DNA of 64,000 nucleotides from Trichuris trichiura (taxonomy: Eukaryota > Nematoda > Enoplea > Trichinellida > Trichuridae): NCBI GenBank assembly GCA_037903355.1, contig JBAJFE010000001.1:868001-932000 (forward strand), written 5' to 3'. Shown piece by piece: positions 1 to 10,950 of the stretch (position 1 is its first letter; every line of letters begins with the position of its first letter). The notes under the pieces are model-generated. The model saw nothing but the letters and a program-made list of their open reading frames with translations, made no database searches and had not been told where the DNA came from. A program made the position numbers and the translations under genes.

Positions 1-7
1 AACTTTT

Positions 8-46
8 TTCAACTTTCAGGACTAACCTTGACCCTTCGCCAGCAAG
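8..46 (-). ncRNA. degenerate hammerhead-like motif of PLE type
   Basis: On the minus strand a CTGGCGA core (canonical CTGANGA with one change) is followed by a short helix II region and a GAAAGTT tail. It is the same arrangement as the better copies at 7921 and 5503. The core is mutated, so I read it as a decayed Penelope-like terminal repeat at the window edge. Confidence 0.35.
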
Positions 47-850
47 CCAGTGACTTGTGGTAAGAAAGACGGGATAAAACTAGCAATGATAGCGGAAGAT
101 TTGTAACACAAAAGAAAACTGTTATTACGTCTTCTTTCCCGCTCAAGATGGTACATACATGGCCTCGAAAGCTGCGCACAATAAACTTCTGTTTTTATGA
201 CCCTGCTTCATCATTATTAAAGACAAAATCATGGATCTCCTATTCAAATTACCAAGTAGGTTCTTCAGCTGAGGATCCTGTCTCTGACAAATCATACAAT
301 TGACATTATTAAAGCATGGAAACGGAATGAAATTGTTTGAACGAGCGATTCTCTTGAGAGCTCTAGCATCTCTGGTGGTCCTGAAAGATTTCGGGGAGGC
401 TCTGGAAAGGCGAAAGGGCGCTAGAAGATCTAAAGCGCTGCTGAGAAGAAAGTAGGTGAAAGCTCTTTTTGGAAGCTACTTAAGTAGACATTGCAATCCA
501 GAATACAAATAAATAGCAGATAAAAATTCCTCCCTGCAGGTGGAATAGTTCTGTCTGGCTTGACCTGGGGTTCCGCAAGGTAACTGTGTATGAAAGTTGC
601 CTGTCTAAACTGTGCTTCCAGACAAATGGGACGCTGCATGCAGCTGCGATAGAGATGCCTCTGGCATCACCTGTAGCTAGTTTTGTCACAACAGCGTACA
701 GGTCATTCTATGGGTGATTTACAATGAATTACCTTAACTCTTGCATGTTTTCTTTTTTCTTTCTTCGTAGCGGTTTTTTTTAATTTTTATTTTAAAATTT
801 TCCCGGGATTTTCTTAACCCGTTCTTCATTAAACGTTTATTTTAAAAAAA

Positions 851-897
851 CGTTAACGGAGCTTTCGGGCCTCTCCGTGGCCCATCATCAACGTAAT
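851..897 (-). ncRNA. hammerhead-like motif, left arm copy
   Basis: The minus strand reads TTGATGA (first core base changed from C), then a GGGCC/GGCCC helix II with a 7-base loop, then GAAAGCTC. It is the mirror copy of the motif at 1402-1448. The C-to-T change in the core predicts loss of self-cleavage. Confidence 0.5.
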
Positions 898-1401
898 TGT
901 ACCGCCGGTCGGGTCGGCCTTTATGGTTGCAAGCCGCCCCATCCGACCAACTTTGGCAGAGACCTACTGCCGTCAGCTCTGTCTTGAGCCATCAGGTTTC
1001 GGTCTCGCCTAGTCAGTCAGACGGCGCAGCGAGCTTCCAACCGACCTCCCACGACGGCGGCACGAGAACAAATGAGGACCAACGAGCATTCAATCGACGT
1101 TTTCCCGTTTGTTTTCCCGTCAACAAGCAGACAGGTTTTAAACATGCTTTCCCGCCACTCAATCTTCATTCTTTTTCGCCCCTCGTTGTCCTCTTCCTTT
1201 TTTTTCTTCTTTTCTTCTTTTTTCTTTGTTCGTTTTTTTCTTCTTTCTTTTTTCCTTTTTTTCTTTTTTTCTCGCTTTTTGGTGCCCGCGAAACACCGAA
1301 ACACCTGACAGCTCAAGATAGAGCTGACGGCAGTAGGTCTCTGCCAAAGTCGGTCGGATGAGGCGGCTTGCAACCATAAAGGCCGACCCGACCGGCGGTA
1401 C

Positions 1402-1448
1402 AATTACGCTGATGACGGGCCACGGAGAGGCCCGAAAGCTCCGTTAAC
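1402..1448 (+). ncRNA. hammerhead-like ribozyme motif, right arm copy
   Basis: The plus strand has CTGATGA, a GC-rich hairpin (GGGCC, loop ACGGAGA, GGCCC), then GAAAGCTC and a 3' strand CGTTAACG. ACG/CGT pair across the core as the start of helix I. AGCT after GAA is self-complementary, so helix III would be only two pairs, as in known PLE hammerheads. One extra C sits between CTGATGA and the helix relative to the textbook core. Self-cleavage is therefore likely but not certain. Confidence 0.6.
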
Positions 1449-2275
1449 GTTTTTTTAAAATAAAGGTTTAATGAAGAACGGGTTAAGAAAATCCCGTGAA
1501 AATTTTAGAATAAAAACTCTTGCATGTTGCTAATCTGTAATAATGCATGCTTCCTGCGATAATTAATTCTGGATGATTTCTATTGGTCAACTTTTTTTGA
1601 AATTCAAGAAATGAGGGTTTTAGCCATCGTTCATTTTATTCCATTTTTGTAGTTTTTTTATGAGCTCGAAAAACGCTGTTAAGAAAGTAAAAGCAGACAA
1701 GAATAGATGCAAACCATCCACAGGAGATGTCTCTAGGAGTGGAAGAGGTATACCGGGCGAATACTAGCGGGGCAGGAAGTATATGGGTGCTGGTGAAATC
1801 TGAGCACTGTAGGGGGGAGGTGGTGCGGAAGAGGTTGAGAAATTGTAGTTTGGACATTGTTTCCGGAGGTGCAGGTTTTCTTCCTTTTATAAGACTAGCA
1901 GTTTTCAAAACCTTCAGTGTTAATGAATCTAGAACATCTTAGATAAAAGGCATTTGGCAGTATGAATAGGAGCGATGCAGAGAATTTATGTACAACGTTT
2001 CGGAAACAACGTGTTACTACCATCTCTAGGATGAAGTATTTTAGAGCTCACATTAGTAATGTTTGCGAATGAAATGTTGATACACTGATAACGAAAGTTT
2101 TGATACCTCATACTACGTGTGAGCATTGACCTCATTTTTGTTGCCAACTGCCTATTCATCTGTTAGATAGGTCGTTGATCCCACAAGTACTGATACTGCC
2201 AGCAAACGATAGGAATAAGGCGTTGTACAATAACAAAGATGCCTGAGTAGCCTAATCTAACCACAGAGTGCTTAC

Positions 2276-3550
2276 CTGGGTAATGGCTTGGTGCAAGACA
2301 GGGGATATGCTTCCCCTTTCCCTCAACAGCAAAGACGTCAAGCCTGCTGCTAGGAAATGGCAATACATCTGTGCAAGGAGCGTTAAGCCAGATGAAGGTT
2401 GACATCAAAAACTTACATGCTGAACGAACGTGCGCTTTTCGGCTAATTACGGCACCGTACGGGTTTGTCACTTTGCAAAAGTAGGTGCCCATATCAAGGA
2501 CGGATACATTGTAAAAAAGAAGATCGCCATCTATCTGTACAACATGTGAGCGTTTAAGCGAGTTAACCTTAAACAGGGAACAGAATTTAGCTGATGTTAC
2601 TGTCGAATTCGTCAACTTACAGGAGAGCCACCGGATCCATGGTACCACGTGTACGTCATATTTGAGCGAACGCGAGCACTCTGTTCCGCCAAACAGTGTA
2701 AACGGATTGTTTGAGCAGGCAGGTCAGAGAAGAAGATCGAATCGCTTGGTTCCACCACAAGCCGTGGCGATGCTAACATAGGAAGAAGCTCCCGGTAGCT
2801 GCTCATCACTAGTAATTCATGCGATGCTCTAACCCGTTTCCTACGTGGGACTTACCTGCACTTTTGGAGTGGACCATGATCATGGAGCCTCCTTGTTCTT
2901 GAAGGGAAAATGTGCAGAGGTAATTTCTTTTGAAATTTTGAGCAGATATGTTTGCTAAAGGAGAGGGGTTGAAGCCCCGTACGGTAGCAGTTTCCAGGCT
3001 GCTTTCAGCAGGAATTGCCTATAGTAATTTGTGATTGGATAGAATTGAGAAATACAACATGAACTTGCCTTAACTGCATTTGGAGATCCGAACTGGAAAC
3101 CAACTATATTCTGGCAGAGTCTGAGGGCTTGCCTCTCAAGTGGTGCTGAAATACTGCGCCTGCAGTGCTCATTATTTAGGACCCAACCACGCGGACAATC
3201 TAGCATGTATGCTGAAAATATGAAATGCGAAAACTTTTTGAAACAAACGAGCCCTTGCAATGGAATATCAATGAACTAATTCAATAAAATTACACGTTTA
3301 ATAATGTTCGTTTCACATGATAGTAATTAAATGCCATCCATGGTAACAGCTGCCGCCACTTAACATTGACAGGGTGGCAGTCGTTCAGTGCAGCCTTTTA
3401 GTCTACTTTCCGAAGACGCAGAAAAGAATATTGGTACGCAATATCAGTACCTCGTAGCATACAAATCAAAATGCAATTAATCGTCTTACTCGTGTCCTTG
3501 TCAAAGATGAGGAATATGGTTAACGCAAACAATGGTTGCAGTAGCTTCAT
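2276..3550 (-). CDS. contactin-like immunoglobulin cell-adhesion protein, 5' exons (partial)
   Basis: Contactins are GPI-anchored Ig/FNIII adhesion proteins of neurons and septate junctions. Six exons fit in phase: 3550-3490 (start, MKLLQPLFALTIFLIF signal peptide), 3211-3101, 2897-2856, 2772-2621, 2567-2417 and 2368-2276. Exons 2-3 look like the start of a C-type lectin fold (CPRGW, LCQN, then GGSMIMVHSK). Exons 4-5 make a first Ig domain (TIRLHCLAEQ, TYTWYH, DMGTYFCKVTNPYG), and exon 6 begins the second (EGKGKHIPCLAPSHYPG). The ISRKAHVRS and HYPG motifs are contactin signatures. Arthropod contactins carry an N-terminal lectin domain, but here it is only about 50 residues. The donor of exon 2 is weak (GTTTCC) and the exon 4 start has alternatives. 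Later Ig and FNIII exons are not visible to the left and may lie outside the window. Confidence 0.72.
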
Positions 3551-5320
3551 AAGTGGTCGCTGTAGCGTTTCTTTAAGTTAAGATGGAGAAAGAGAGAACC
3601 AGGATTCGACACCATGCCAATATATGCCTTCTGACAGCAAAACTGGCTTTTGCTTTTTGCCTGGTTGGCGATCTATAAAATCTGGCATTGTCCGAAGGGA
3701 AATCAGATACGGCCCGTGGCGTAATCGCAAATCCGTCAAATGTTTGACAATACGTTTGGTAAGGAATCAATAAAGCTTTTTCGAGGCACAGGAGCAATGC
3801 AAAATCGACCATGTTCGATTCCCCCTTGTGATGTAGTGGGCACCATGGTGGTCAAGGCAAACTGGCGACTGTTGACTCCGCAGAGCGTCAAAAAAATAGC
3901 TCACAGCCGTGTACGCAAGCGGGCTTACTCAAGTCTCGGGAACCATCCACTGAGTCAAGGAGCCATGGTCAGAGCAATGCCCACCCGTTAGACGCTTATT
4001 TGCCAACGAGCCCAGTGTGAAAGCCGCAGGTCGATTCCCTAAACGTACGTTGATTGTCATAGACAGAAGATCAACAACTGACGTCGCTTTGGGAAAGGTA
4101 AACTGTTCCTAACTACTGAACATGCTGGCTCTGAGGTACTCATAAAAGCTTGACCGTATTTGCCGTAGGGAAGAGATCAATTAAATCGATAAAGTGTGCC
4201 CCTGACAGCGCGCGCTAAGGATAAAACGAGAGCTTATCCACTATAATATTAATAAATTTAACAATAAATCGTTCCAGTCTTACCGTCGTTTGACTGCGGT
4301 AGACGCTTTATGGTGGGCTGGCGTCCTTAGTGGTGAATGGTTATGCGCGTAGCAGCAGTTCAGAGCGTTGATTTCGCAACAGAGCAGATCCGAAAAACTG
4401 ATTGGGTTTATGCAAAGTCGGTCGAGGTCAGCGGTCTGATGGAGTGAGAAAAAGAGACTGGGAAAAGCAAACCACTGACAGTTGAGAGTGCAAATACCGT
4501 CAGCGGTTGAGGGTCGCTGGCGCTTCCTGTATGGAGCGTACAGCCTGGAGAACAGTGCGTTTTATTTCTGAAGGAAATAAGTTACTGATTATCCTCTAGA
4601 CTAAGTACCAATAGGTACCGGTTTTGAGATGGTGAGTATGGGCAAACGATGACAGAGAAATCAAAGAAAACGTCCTTATCTGGTAGGTCAGTCTCGACTG
4701 CAGTAGCTGCTAATGGGCAGTGGCTACTTAGTGAAGATTGACAGTTTTGAAGCTTTTACAACCGGTTGCCGTTGGAAGGATAGGTCAGATGCAATCTGTT
4801 CGACAGCTCTTATACCAATCTTTGCGAAGAGATAATCATTGCAGCATAAATTGCTTTTTCAAGCGTCTAAAGGCGCAAAGGAAAGTCAATGTGCGTTAAC
4901 AGTTCAACCGAATTGAAGGGTACTTGTTCGTGTTGAACGGTGAATCAAGCATTACGGTAGCTTTAAGTTCTCTCAAAGGCGCACCGCTGAACAGTCTTCT
5001 CAAAGTCGTACTTCTTTCCCCACTACCTTTGCATCTATTCTCAGAAAGAAACCACAAAACCGGCATCTGAACTGCAACCTCAGCAATTTGCCTTTTAATA
5101 ACTGTATGACAACAAGGTCCTGTTACTTCTACTTCGCTGAAGGCAAGGCAGTTACAGGACAAGCGAAACTGGCGATTTTGAGCCTAAGCAGCTGCGTGAC
5201 CGTCCAGAGTGTCCTTGAGACCAGATCGACCTGTCTATCTTCATTAGTCCATCAGAAATATGGAATGTAAAATTAAACAGTTTGCTTTCTTTGCAATGGA
5301 ATTTGTTCGCTCCTTCGGCT
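3551..5320. other. upstream/intergenic stretch without a supported gene
   Basis: This is the 5' flank of the contactin-like gene. Only short overlapping open frames (up to 88 codons) are present, with no splice-phase support and no recognisable motif. I see no repeat with a clear boundary. Confidence 0.4.
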
Positions 5321-5324
5321 GAGA

Positions 5325-5560
5325 TTTAACACTTCACTGTTTGTTTCGAAAGACAGGATGCCTTTTAACAGGCTTGAGTTGTTTCATAGTAGATCTTCAG
5401 ATTCACGGGTTTGGCCTGTTGGATGTATCTGTGAGTAAACTTCAAAGTGCCCTACCAACGGATGGATGAGCAAATTGTAAGAGAAAATACAGAACAATGT
5501 GTATACCGTACGTTTCGGAACTGCTCTTGTTCCGTCGTCAGCAGTATGCGGGAGCTCAAG
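5325..5560 (-). repeat. Penelope-like element terminal repeat (pLTR) fragment
   Basis: This stretch is the reverse complement of 11760-12010. Shared blocks include GGCCTGTT and TTTCATAG near 5380, GCCCTACCAACGGATGGATG at 5449, and the hammerhead-like motif at 5503. The GGATGGATGAGCAA block recurs at 7870, 11885, 14685 and 37385. Confidence 0.65.
5503..5547 (-). ncRNA. hammerhead-like ribozyme motif
   Basis: On the minus strand, helix I strands ATACTG and CGGTAT pair over six positions with one G-U wobble. They enclose CTGACGA, a helix II GGAAC/GTTCC with a 7-base loop, and GAAACGTA. ACGT can form a two-pair helix III, and A before CGG would be the cleavage-site H17. It carries the family's extra C before helix II. 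It is one of the two best-paired copies in the window. Confidence 0.65.
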
Positions 5561-5572
5561 AACAAGTTCACT

Positions 5573-5731
5573 GTTTGTTACTTTTACGATATCCTTCCAA
5601 CTGAAATTCTTCAGATTATCATAGAAAATTTCAGCGAGAACGATCGTCTGACCATAAGCATTGTAGGCACTGACAGAACAAAGTGGAGCGAAACAACATC
5701 GCGGCAGCGCGTTTGCTGCAGGAGCGATTAA
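5573..5731 (+). pseudogene. F-box-like fragment downstream of a PLE repeat (weak)
   Basis: The frame reads DILPTEILQIIIENF, then ENDRL, then TKWSETT. This spacing resembles an F-box (LPxE..., hydrophobics, then W). It has no start of its own, because the open frame is entered from the PLE repeat at 5447, and it ends at 5731. It could be a chance resemblance or a captured or decayed exon. Confidence 0.2.
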
Positions 5732-5739
5732 AACGTGTT

Positions 5740-7380
5740 TTTAATGGAGATGTAAAGTAATTTTTTAAACTAACAAGCAGTGAAAGCAAAAACAAGTTAA
5801 AAATGCCGTCTTAATCTACTCTAAGGTGTCTGTTAGTTAGAGTTTCTCCACTTGCCTCTGTTCAGTGGAACAAAGTTTGCAATAGTAAAGACTTTTGACA
5901 CACTTGATTTAATGACCTCACTTTCCATTGGGCGCAGAATTGCTATATGGCAACATGTTACTCTTAAGTTCTTATGCAACCACCTTGAGGAAACAGCAAC
6001 TAACTGCCAACTTAATTGATGTTATAAATTACATGATTCCCCTTACGAAATTTGTAATGAACAATATACCAGTGTGCAATTGGCACCAAGTTCTCATTTG
6101 GAGTATTGAAAAACGAGAAATCTGTCATAGCTTGTTCAAATAGTCGAAACGTCGATTTCGCACGAAATGAAAAGTTGAAAGCAAACTTCGATAAGAATCA
6201 GGACATAAAAACGTTTAAGACAGTGGTCATCTAATGTGGATAAACTTCTTATTTAAAGACAGCATTCAGTCAGTCAATCAATCAAAATTTTTGACGTGAT
6301 TTCGAACAGTACCCTTGAATGCTTCTACTCTGCTTCGCGTTCCTTTTCAAATTTTTCCTGAAGACAGTCATGATCTCAAAGGAACGATAATTTTCATGAA
6401 TGCTCACTATTTGCTCAATTCTTCCCCGACTGGCAGCAACAGTATTCCTAATATCATTAAGCGAACGATTCGATGAGTAGGATGAGAGAATGAAACGCCT
6501 GAAACAATATCGTCATAAATACTTATGAAATGCGTACCTTCCCATTAAATTGTTGTTTTGCAGCGAATGCAACATGTTTTGTTACTAATTTGTAGAGAAA
6601 AATCGTTTTGTCGACCAAACAGACAACTGTGAAGCTTAAACAAATAATTTTTTAAGCGACTGCCTGTTGACGTCAGCAAACTGATAGAAAAAATAATCAT
6701 TATTAGGCCTTCTCTTTGAAATCACTCAGGAGAGTACGTCCGTGATAAAATAAGTTCAAAAACTATGCCTGTGCATCGATGTTAAGTGTAACATAAAGAC
6801 ACTAGGAGTTCAAGATCAAGTAGTAATGAAAAGCTATAAACGGGAGTTAATTTGCTATATTTCTAATCCGTTGCTACAGTAATGACCAGTTTTGAATTAT
6901 GGTAACAGATCTGACCGTTTCAGGTACCACGTTTGACAACTTTAGTACACCTGCTATCGATAATATTATACACAACAATTTCAGTAAGAGAAAAAATCGT
7001 GCTTGGCTCTCGCAAGATTACTGTTGGTCAATTTCTTACCATAACATGAGGAGCAAATCTGACAACGGAGAAAACAACCTTCGTGCTGTAGAGGAGTATA
7101 TGGTTAATTTAAGTAAAAATTCAGTACATTTACGACACAGGAAAATAAATTGTTAGTTCATACGTCAGTAAAATTATCGAATTTCATATCAAAGGATCAC
7201 TGCGAGGGAAAGCCATATTAAGTTATTCAAAATTTTTCTTTTTCTTTTGGCGTTTTAAGAGCAGCTGATCTGTAACAAAACTATCAGCAGTAGGAAGAAC
7301 TTTCTATCACATAGATGACGGCACATCGTTTTGGTAGACCTTCTACGGCTTTTCCCTTTTCTTGTCTGTGCTGGCATCCG
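5740..7380. other. AT-rich intergenic stretch
   Basis: No recognised gene. An 85-codon open frame at 6899-7156 has no motif, no signal peptide and no supporting splice context, so I do not call it. Confidence 0.4.
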
Positions 7381-7384
7381 TAAT

Positions 7385-7500
7385 TAAATGAAGCAACTGC
7401 TCTACCAATGGACAGACTCCTAATAATCGCTCAACCATCCGTTGGTAGAGCAGTTGTTTCGTTTAATTACGGATACCATCGCCCAGAGAGAAAACGGGAA
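7385..7500. repeat. short inverted repeat of PLE-type sequence
   Basis: TAATTAAATGAAGCAACTGC near 7381 is mirrored by GCAGTTGTTTCGTTTAATTA near 7450, about 25 bp per arm. A CTACCAATGGA / TCCGTTGGTAGAG block, typical of the PLE repeats, lies inside. A related single-arm copy is at 14670-14720. Confidence 0.55.
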
Positions 7501-7789
7501 AAGCTGTAGATGATCTACCAAAACCATGAAACATTATCCCGTTACGAAGCACCCTGTGTTTAAGATGACGGCACATTTATAACTTCGTTCCAAATGGTGA
7601 TTAAGCTGTTGAATATGTCAGAAACTTAAGCGGAACAAGAGGCGGAAAAGCTTGGCCAAAAAAAAAGCAGAAGCAGGCGTTAGGTGGCGTTTCTCTGCGT
7701 TTGGAAGTTAGGTAGCAAATAGTTGCAAAGACATGTGGACCACATTACAAAAGTTTCGTGCTAGCGTGATTTACCAACAGAAGGAGTAG

Positions 7790-8045
7790 ATTTTCATCAC
7801 TACTTCGTACGGTATGTTTTCTTGCCCGTTGATGGGTTCTGAAATTAAACCGAAGCAAATGCCCTACCAACGGATGGATGAGCAATTATTAAGGAAAAAT
7901 ACAGAACAAGTACTTAAACAGTTCGGAGCTTTCGGGACTAACCTTGTCCCGTCGTCAGCGATGGTGGTAATGTCCCATTGCTTCGGTTTAATTTCAGAAC
8001 CCATCAACGGGCAAGAAAACATACCGTACGAAGTAGTGATGAAAA
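7790..8045. repeat. PLE repeat flanked by inverted arms
   Basis: A 70-bp block at about 7793-7862 (TACTTCGTACGGTATGTTTT, TTGCCCGTTGATGGGTTCTG) recurs inverted at about 7972-8045. The centre holds the GGATGGATGAGCAA block and a hammerhead-like motif. The open frames on both strands here are repeat-derived. Confidence 0.6.
7921..7965 (-). ncRNA. hammerhead-like motif
   Basis: The minus strand has CTGACGA, helix II GGGAC/GTCCC with loop AAGGTTA, then GAAAGCTC and CGAAC. Only about three pairs (TCG/CGA) of helix I remain. The core is intact apart from the extra C shared by the family. Confidence 0.55.
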
Positions 8046-8102
8046 CCCATTGCCCCGTTAAGAAGCATCCCGTCTTCCAGATGGAGTAGAGTAACATTAA
8101 AG

Positions 8103-8560
8103 CAATGTTTTTCAAGGCCAGGGTCGCCAGGGCCCTCCGGTGAACGTTTCTGAGCGTCTGGGCCCCCCAGTTCTGATTAGTCAATTTTGAGCGCGCTGAT
8201 TGGCTAGACAGAAAGACGGAGGGTAGCCCGGACGTCATAATGAAGATGCTGCACAAAGTTATTTGAGGAAAACGTTTCCCGCATAGTGTGTCGAACACTT
8301 ACTTTCTCACCTTTGAGCCGGCTTCTCCCGGTCCTCCCTTTCAGCCAATCAGAATTGCGGAGCGCAACAGCATGCAGCTTTCTCTTAGGCAGGAGATACA
8401 ATACTTGACCAGCAGGCTATACCTTCCTATGCATTTAATTACGATCGCCCAGGTAGAGTATGTCCCCCACAGCTCAAAAGGCCCCCTTGGGCGATTTGGG
8501 CCGCTCTGGACTTCAAAAGGGTCCCCTGGTGGGGCATATGCCCCGCCGTGAGAATCATTG
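8103..8560. mobile_element. non-autonomous hAT element (MITE), 458 bp
   Basis: Ends are CAATGTTTTTCAAGG and CCGTGAGAATCATTG, imperfect inverted termini of hAT type (CAGTG-TTCTCA). The flanks CATTAAAG and CATCAGAA match at 5 of 8 positions, consistent with a decayed 8-bp target duplication. A sister copy in inverse orientation is at 55217-55689. Both share a CAGCCAATCAGAATTG-type block and a GGGGCATATGCCCC-type end. It has no coding capacity. Confidence 0.7.
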
Positions 8561-8569
8561 CATCAGAAC

Positions 8570-9510
8570 AAACTCACATGATCGATTTATTCAGATAAGT
8601 TAGCTTTTCTGTTCCGGTAAAGAAATGGTGTACATTAAAGGTATTCACAGTAAATAAGGTTTATAATTGCTAATGGAAAAACGAAAGGAAAAATAGTGAA
8701 TTACGCTAGCTATCACGGTATATTTTAGCGATAATAAGCCACTTTAAACTCATTTTTATCTCTACTTCTTTTCAAGGAAAGTTGCATGCTTCATTTTCTT
8801 AAACTGGTTAGAGCAGATGATTATGTTAAACAACAGAAGGCGAACGGGTATATGAACGTTGCGCAGTCGATGTGCCTATGTATGTCATCAGCAATTAGTC
8901 TGAAAAAAGATAACTTTAATAATCAACTATTGACTCTTTGACATTATTTCTACAATTTCTACAACAGGTTCAGGAAACTGTATCAATCACGCTCAACTAA
9001 TAATTCCGTGCTCAGTTGTTAGGCGGCCTAATCATCACTGTTATTTACGGTAATGTCTTTCTAATGATACGGAAATAACAATAATGCGATATTCAGAGCT
9101 CCCCAGACATTCAGGTCCTTTCTCCAGTATAACAGGCTGGGAGGGCGAAAGTTCTGAGACTTGCATTCTTAAGTTTATTCTGCCACATAGAGGTATGGCT
9201 TTTCCAACAAACGGATTTAAATGACGGGCGCCCGTCCGTTGTACTGCATTGAACTCAAACAAAACTTAATCATATTCACTAAACTTCGATGATTGTGCCA
9301 TCATTTCCTCAAAATACAAGTGTGAAGGTCAAAAGCTCAGATTTCAGGCTCCAGCGGCGTTCTTTCACTAAAATCGTTGCAATATTCAGGCCCATGTACT
9401 GTTAATTTCATCCCTTAACCTTGCGCCAAGACAAATTGAATAAATCAGCAAACGTTGCTTTACACACACAGCTCTCTTTAGCAGTTCGTAAGCTTTCATT
9501 CCAAAACATG
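8570..9510. other. intergenic stretch without a supported gene
   Basis: AT-rich sequence between a hAT MITE and a Tigger element. A 73-codon minus-strand frame at 9041-9262 has no recognisable feature. Nothing else is supportable. Confidence 0.4.
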
Positions 9511-10944
9511 CAGTTGAACCTTCGTAAGTTGACCAGCCAGCAGACTGGGGAAAACTGGTCAACACAGGGAGCTGGTCAGAAAAGAGAGGCTCTGAGTATA
9601 AGTGGTTCGGCTGAATAGAATTAGCATCTGTATGCGTTTTATTCTATTGCACCGCATCAATTGGAGGCCTATTAAACGGCGGGATGCATAAAAATAACAC
9701 TGTAAAATCATGCATAAGCTTTTTAGGCGCTACAATGCATGCTAAAAAAGGTGTCAATTCTAGTCTGGTGCTTCTTCATACTACAAACAAGCGGCAAGAG
9801 CGACCACCGCGCTAGCTACCCCGCTCAGCACCTCTCAGCATTTTTTAGCATTGAAAATGTCTTCTTCCTTGAAGCCACTGGCAAAATAACGAAAATTTGC
9901 GATGAAGTCTTCCAACGCCTCGACGAGAACTTCGCTAGATTCGCCGCATAAGATTTTCTGAGAAATCTGATGACCAAGCTTGAACTTCTCGAACCAACCG
10001 CTTCATGCATGGAAACCTGTCAATCCGCATTCCAAAGCGAACCTTCTGGCAATCTCCTGGATCACTGAACCAGAGATTCGTGCATTAGCTGCCCTCATTT
10101 GCTGAAACCAACCTACGCTGCTTCATTGACTTGGTCGAGGAAGTTTCTCCTTTTTTACCGCCGTGCGTCTCCGCTTTCCTTATCATATCTTTCCAAGTAC
10201 TCACGTTTACGTCTCTGGATGTTGCTAACGGTAGTCTTGCTCACATGAAACCATTCCGCTGTCTTCCTTTGACTGTTGGTTTCGAGAAAGTGTATAAGAT
10301 CCACTTTTTCCTTCAGTGCAACTCCCTCGATTCTTTTCTTTCGGCCATACTGCAAACTGTAACCAGCTTGGTAGCTACTACTGCGAAAACAGGAATACCT
10401 TTACTCGTCAAGACACGTTAAGGTCACCCCTCGCACGGGTACAGCGAAGCCAATGAATAGAACTGAGCTCGACGCTAACAGATAAAGTAGGCTCGATTCG
10501 TCATATTTCGCGCCATGGGTGAATGCTGTCGACGTGTAGGTGGGAGGTCGTGTAAACGAGAAAACGCGCAAGCCGCGAGAACAATCACGAAAAAAGCATC
10601 GTCAAAGGGACAGAACCGGTTCTGTTATCAGGAATCTTCAATGCACTGTAATGAAAAACTTCGTCATGTGGAGTAACAGATGGCACATTCAGCTACTGAC
10701 GATTAACAGCTCTTAGCGACTGACGCAGGGGAATCTGAAGTGGTCAACTTACAGAGAGCGAACTAGCATTGCGTCCATTTACCACGTCACGGATAAAGCG
10801 GTAAACTTCCCACTTACGGAGGTGGTCAACGTATAGAGGTTGTCCTCGCGCTTATTTACTTGCGGATTAACCAACTGGTCAAAGTTCGATCAACTTATGC
10901 GGGTGATCGACATAGAGAGGTGGTCAATCTTGGAGGTTCTACTG
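9511..10944 (-). mobile_element. Tigger/pogo-type DNA transposon, decayed (family A)
   Basis: The ends CAGTTGAACCTTCGTAAGTT and, inverted, CAGTAGAACCTCCAAGATTG form 24-bp terminal inverted repeats. The right end abuts TA, the expected target duplication; the left flank has lost it. The coding strand is minus. A helix-turn-helix N-terminus lies at 10355-10155. A C-terminal remnant near 9830-9740 matches the one at 29460-29540. The middle (DDE) part is lost or scrambled. The family is the same as the nested element at 21875. Confidence 0.7.
10155..10355 (-). pseudogene. Tigger/pogo transposase, N-terminal helix-turn-helix remnant
   Basis: The frame contains ALKEKVDLIHFLE, then RKTAEWFHVSKTTVSNIQRR, a CENP-B/pogo N-terminal helix-turn-helix that binds the element's terminal repeats. 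It stops after about 66 residues. The same block, split by frameshifts, is at 22450-22620. The plus-strand open frame 10131-10421 is its shadow. Confidence 0.65.
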
Positions 10945-10950
10945 TACCCA

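Larger units (their letters stand above)
776..1505. repeat. long inverted repeat of two PLE-type terminal repeats around a polypyrimidine tract
   Basis: Two arms of roughly 190-200 bp, about 776-975 and 1305-1505, are reverse complements with scattered mismatches. Between them lies a T/C-rich tract (about 1180-1275). Each arm carries a hammerhead-like motif and a stretch reading GCCGACCCGACCGGCGG or its complement. Penelope-like elements are known to have terminal repeats that can sit in inverted orientation, so this is best read as an inverted pLTR pair that lost its coding part. Open frames inside (for example 897-1361) come from the repeat and the low-complexity tract and are not genes. 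Confidence 0.7.

Noticed and set aside
897..1403. Open frames of 154 (plus) and 128 (minus) codons
   Set aside because: They lie inside the inverted PLE repeat and its T/C tract. The two proteins begin with the same residues because the arms mirror each other.
3044..3074. GC-type donor (AAG|GCAAGT) at the end of a longer contactin exon 2
   Set aside because: It is a good GC-donor consensus, but joining it to exon 3 gives an immediate stop. Only an earlier, weaker donor keeps the lectin-like frame.
10131..10421. 96-codon plus-strand frame
   Set aside because: It is the antisense shadow of the Tigger helix-turn-helix remnant at 10155-10355.
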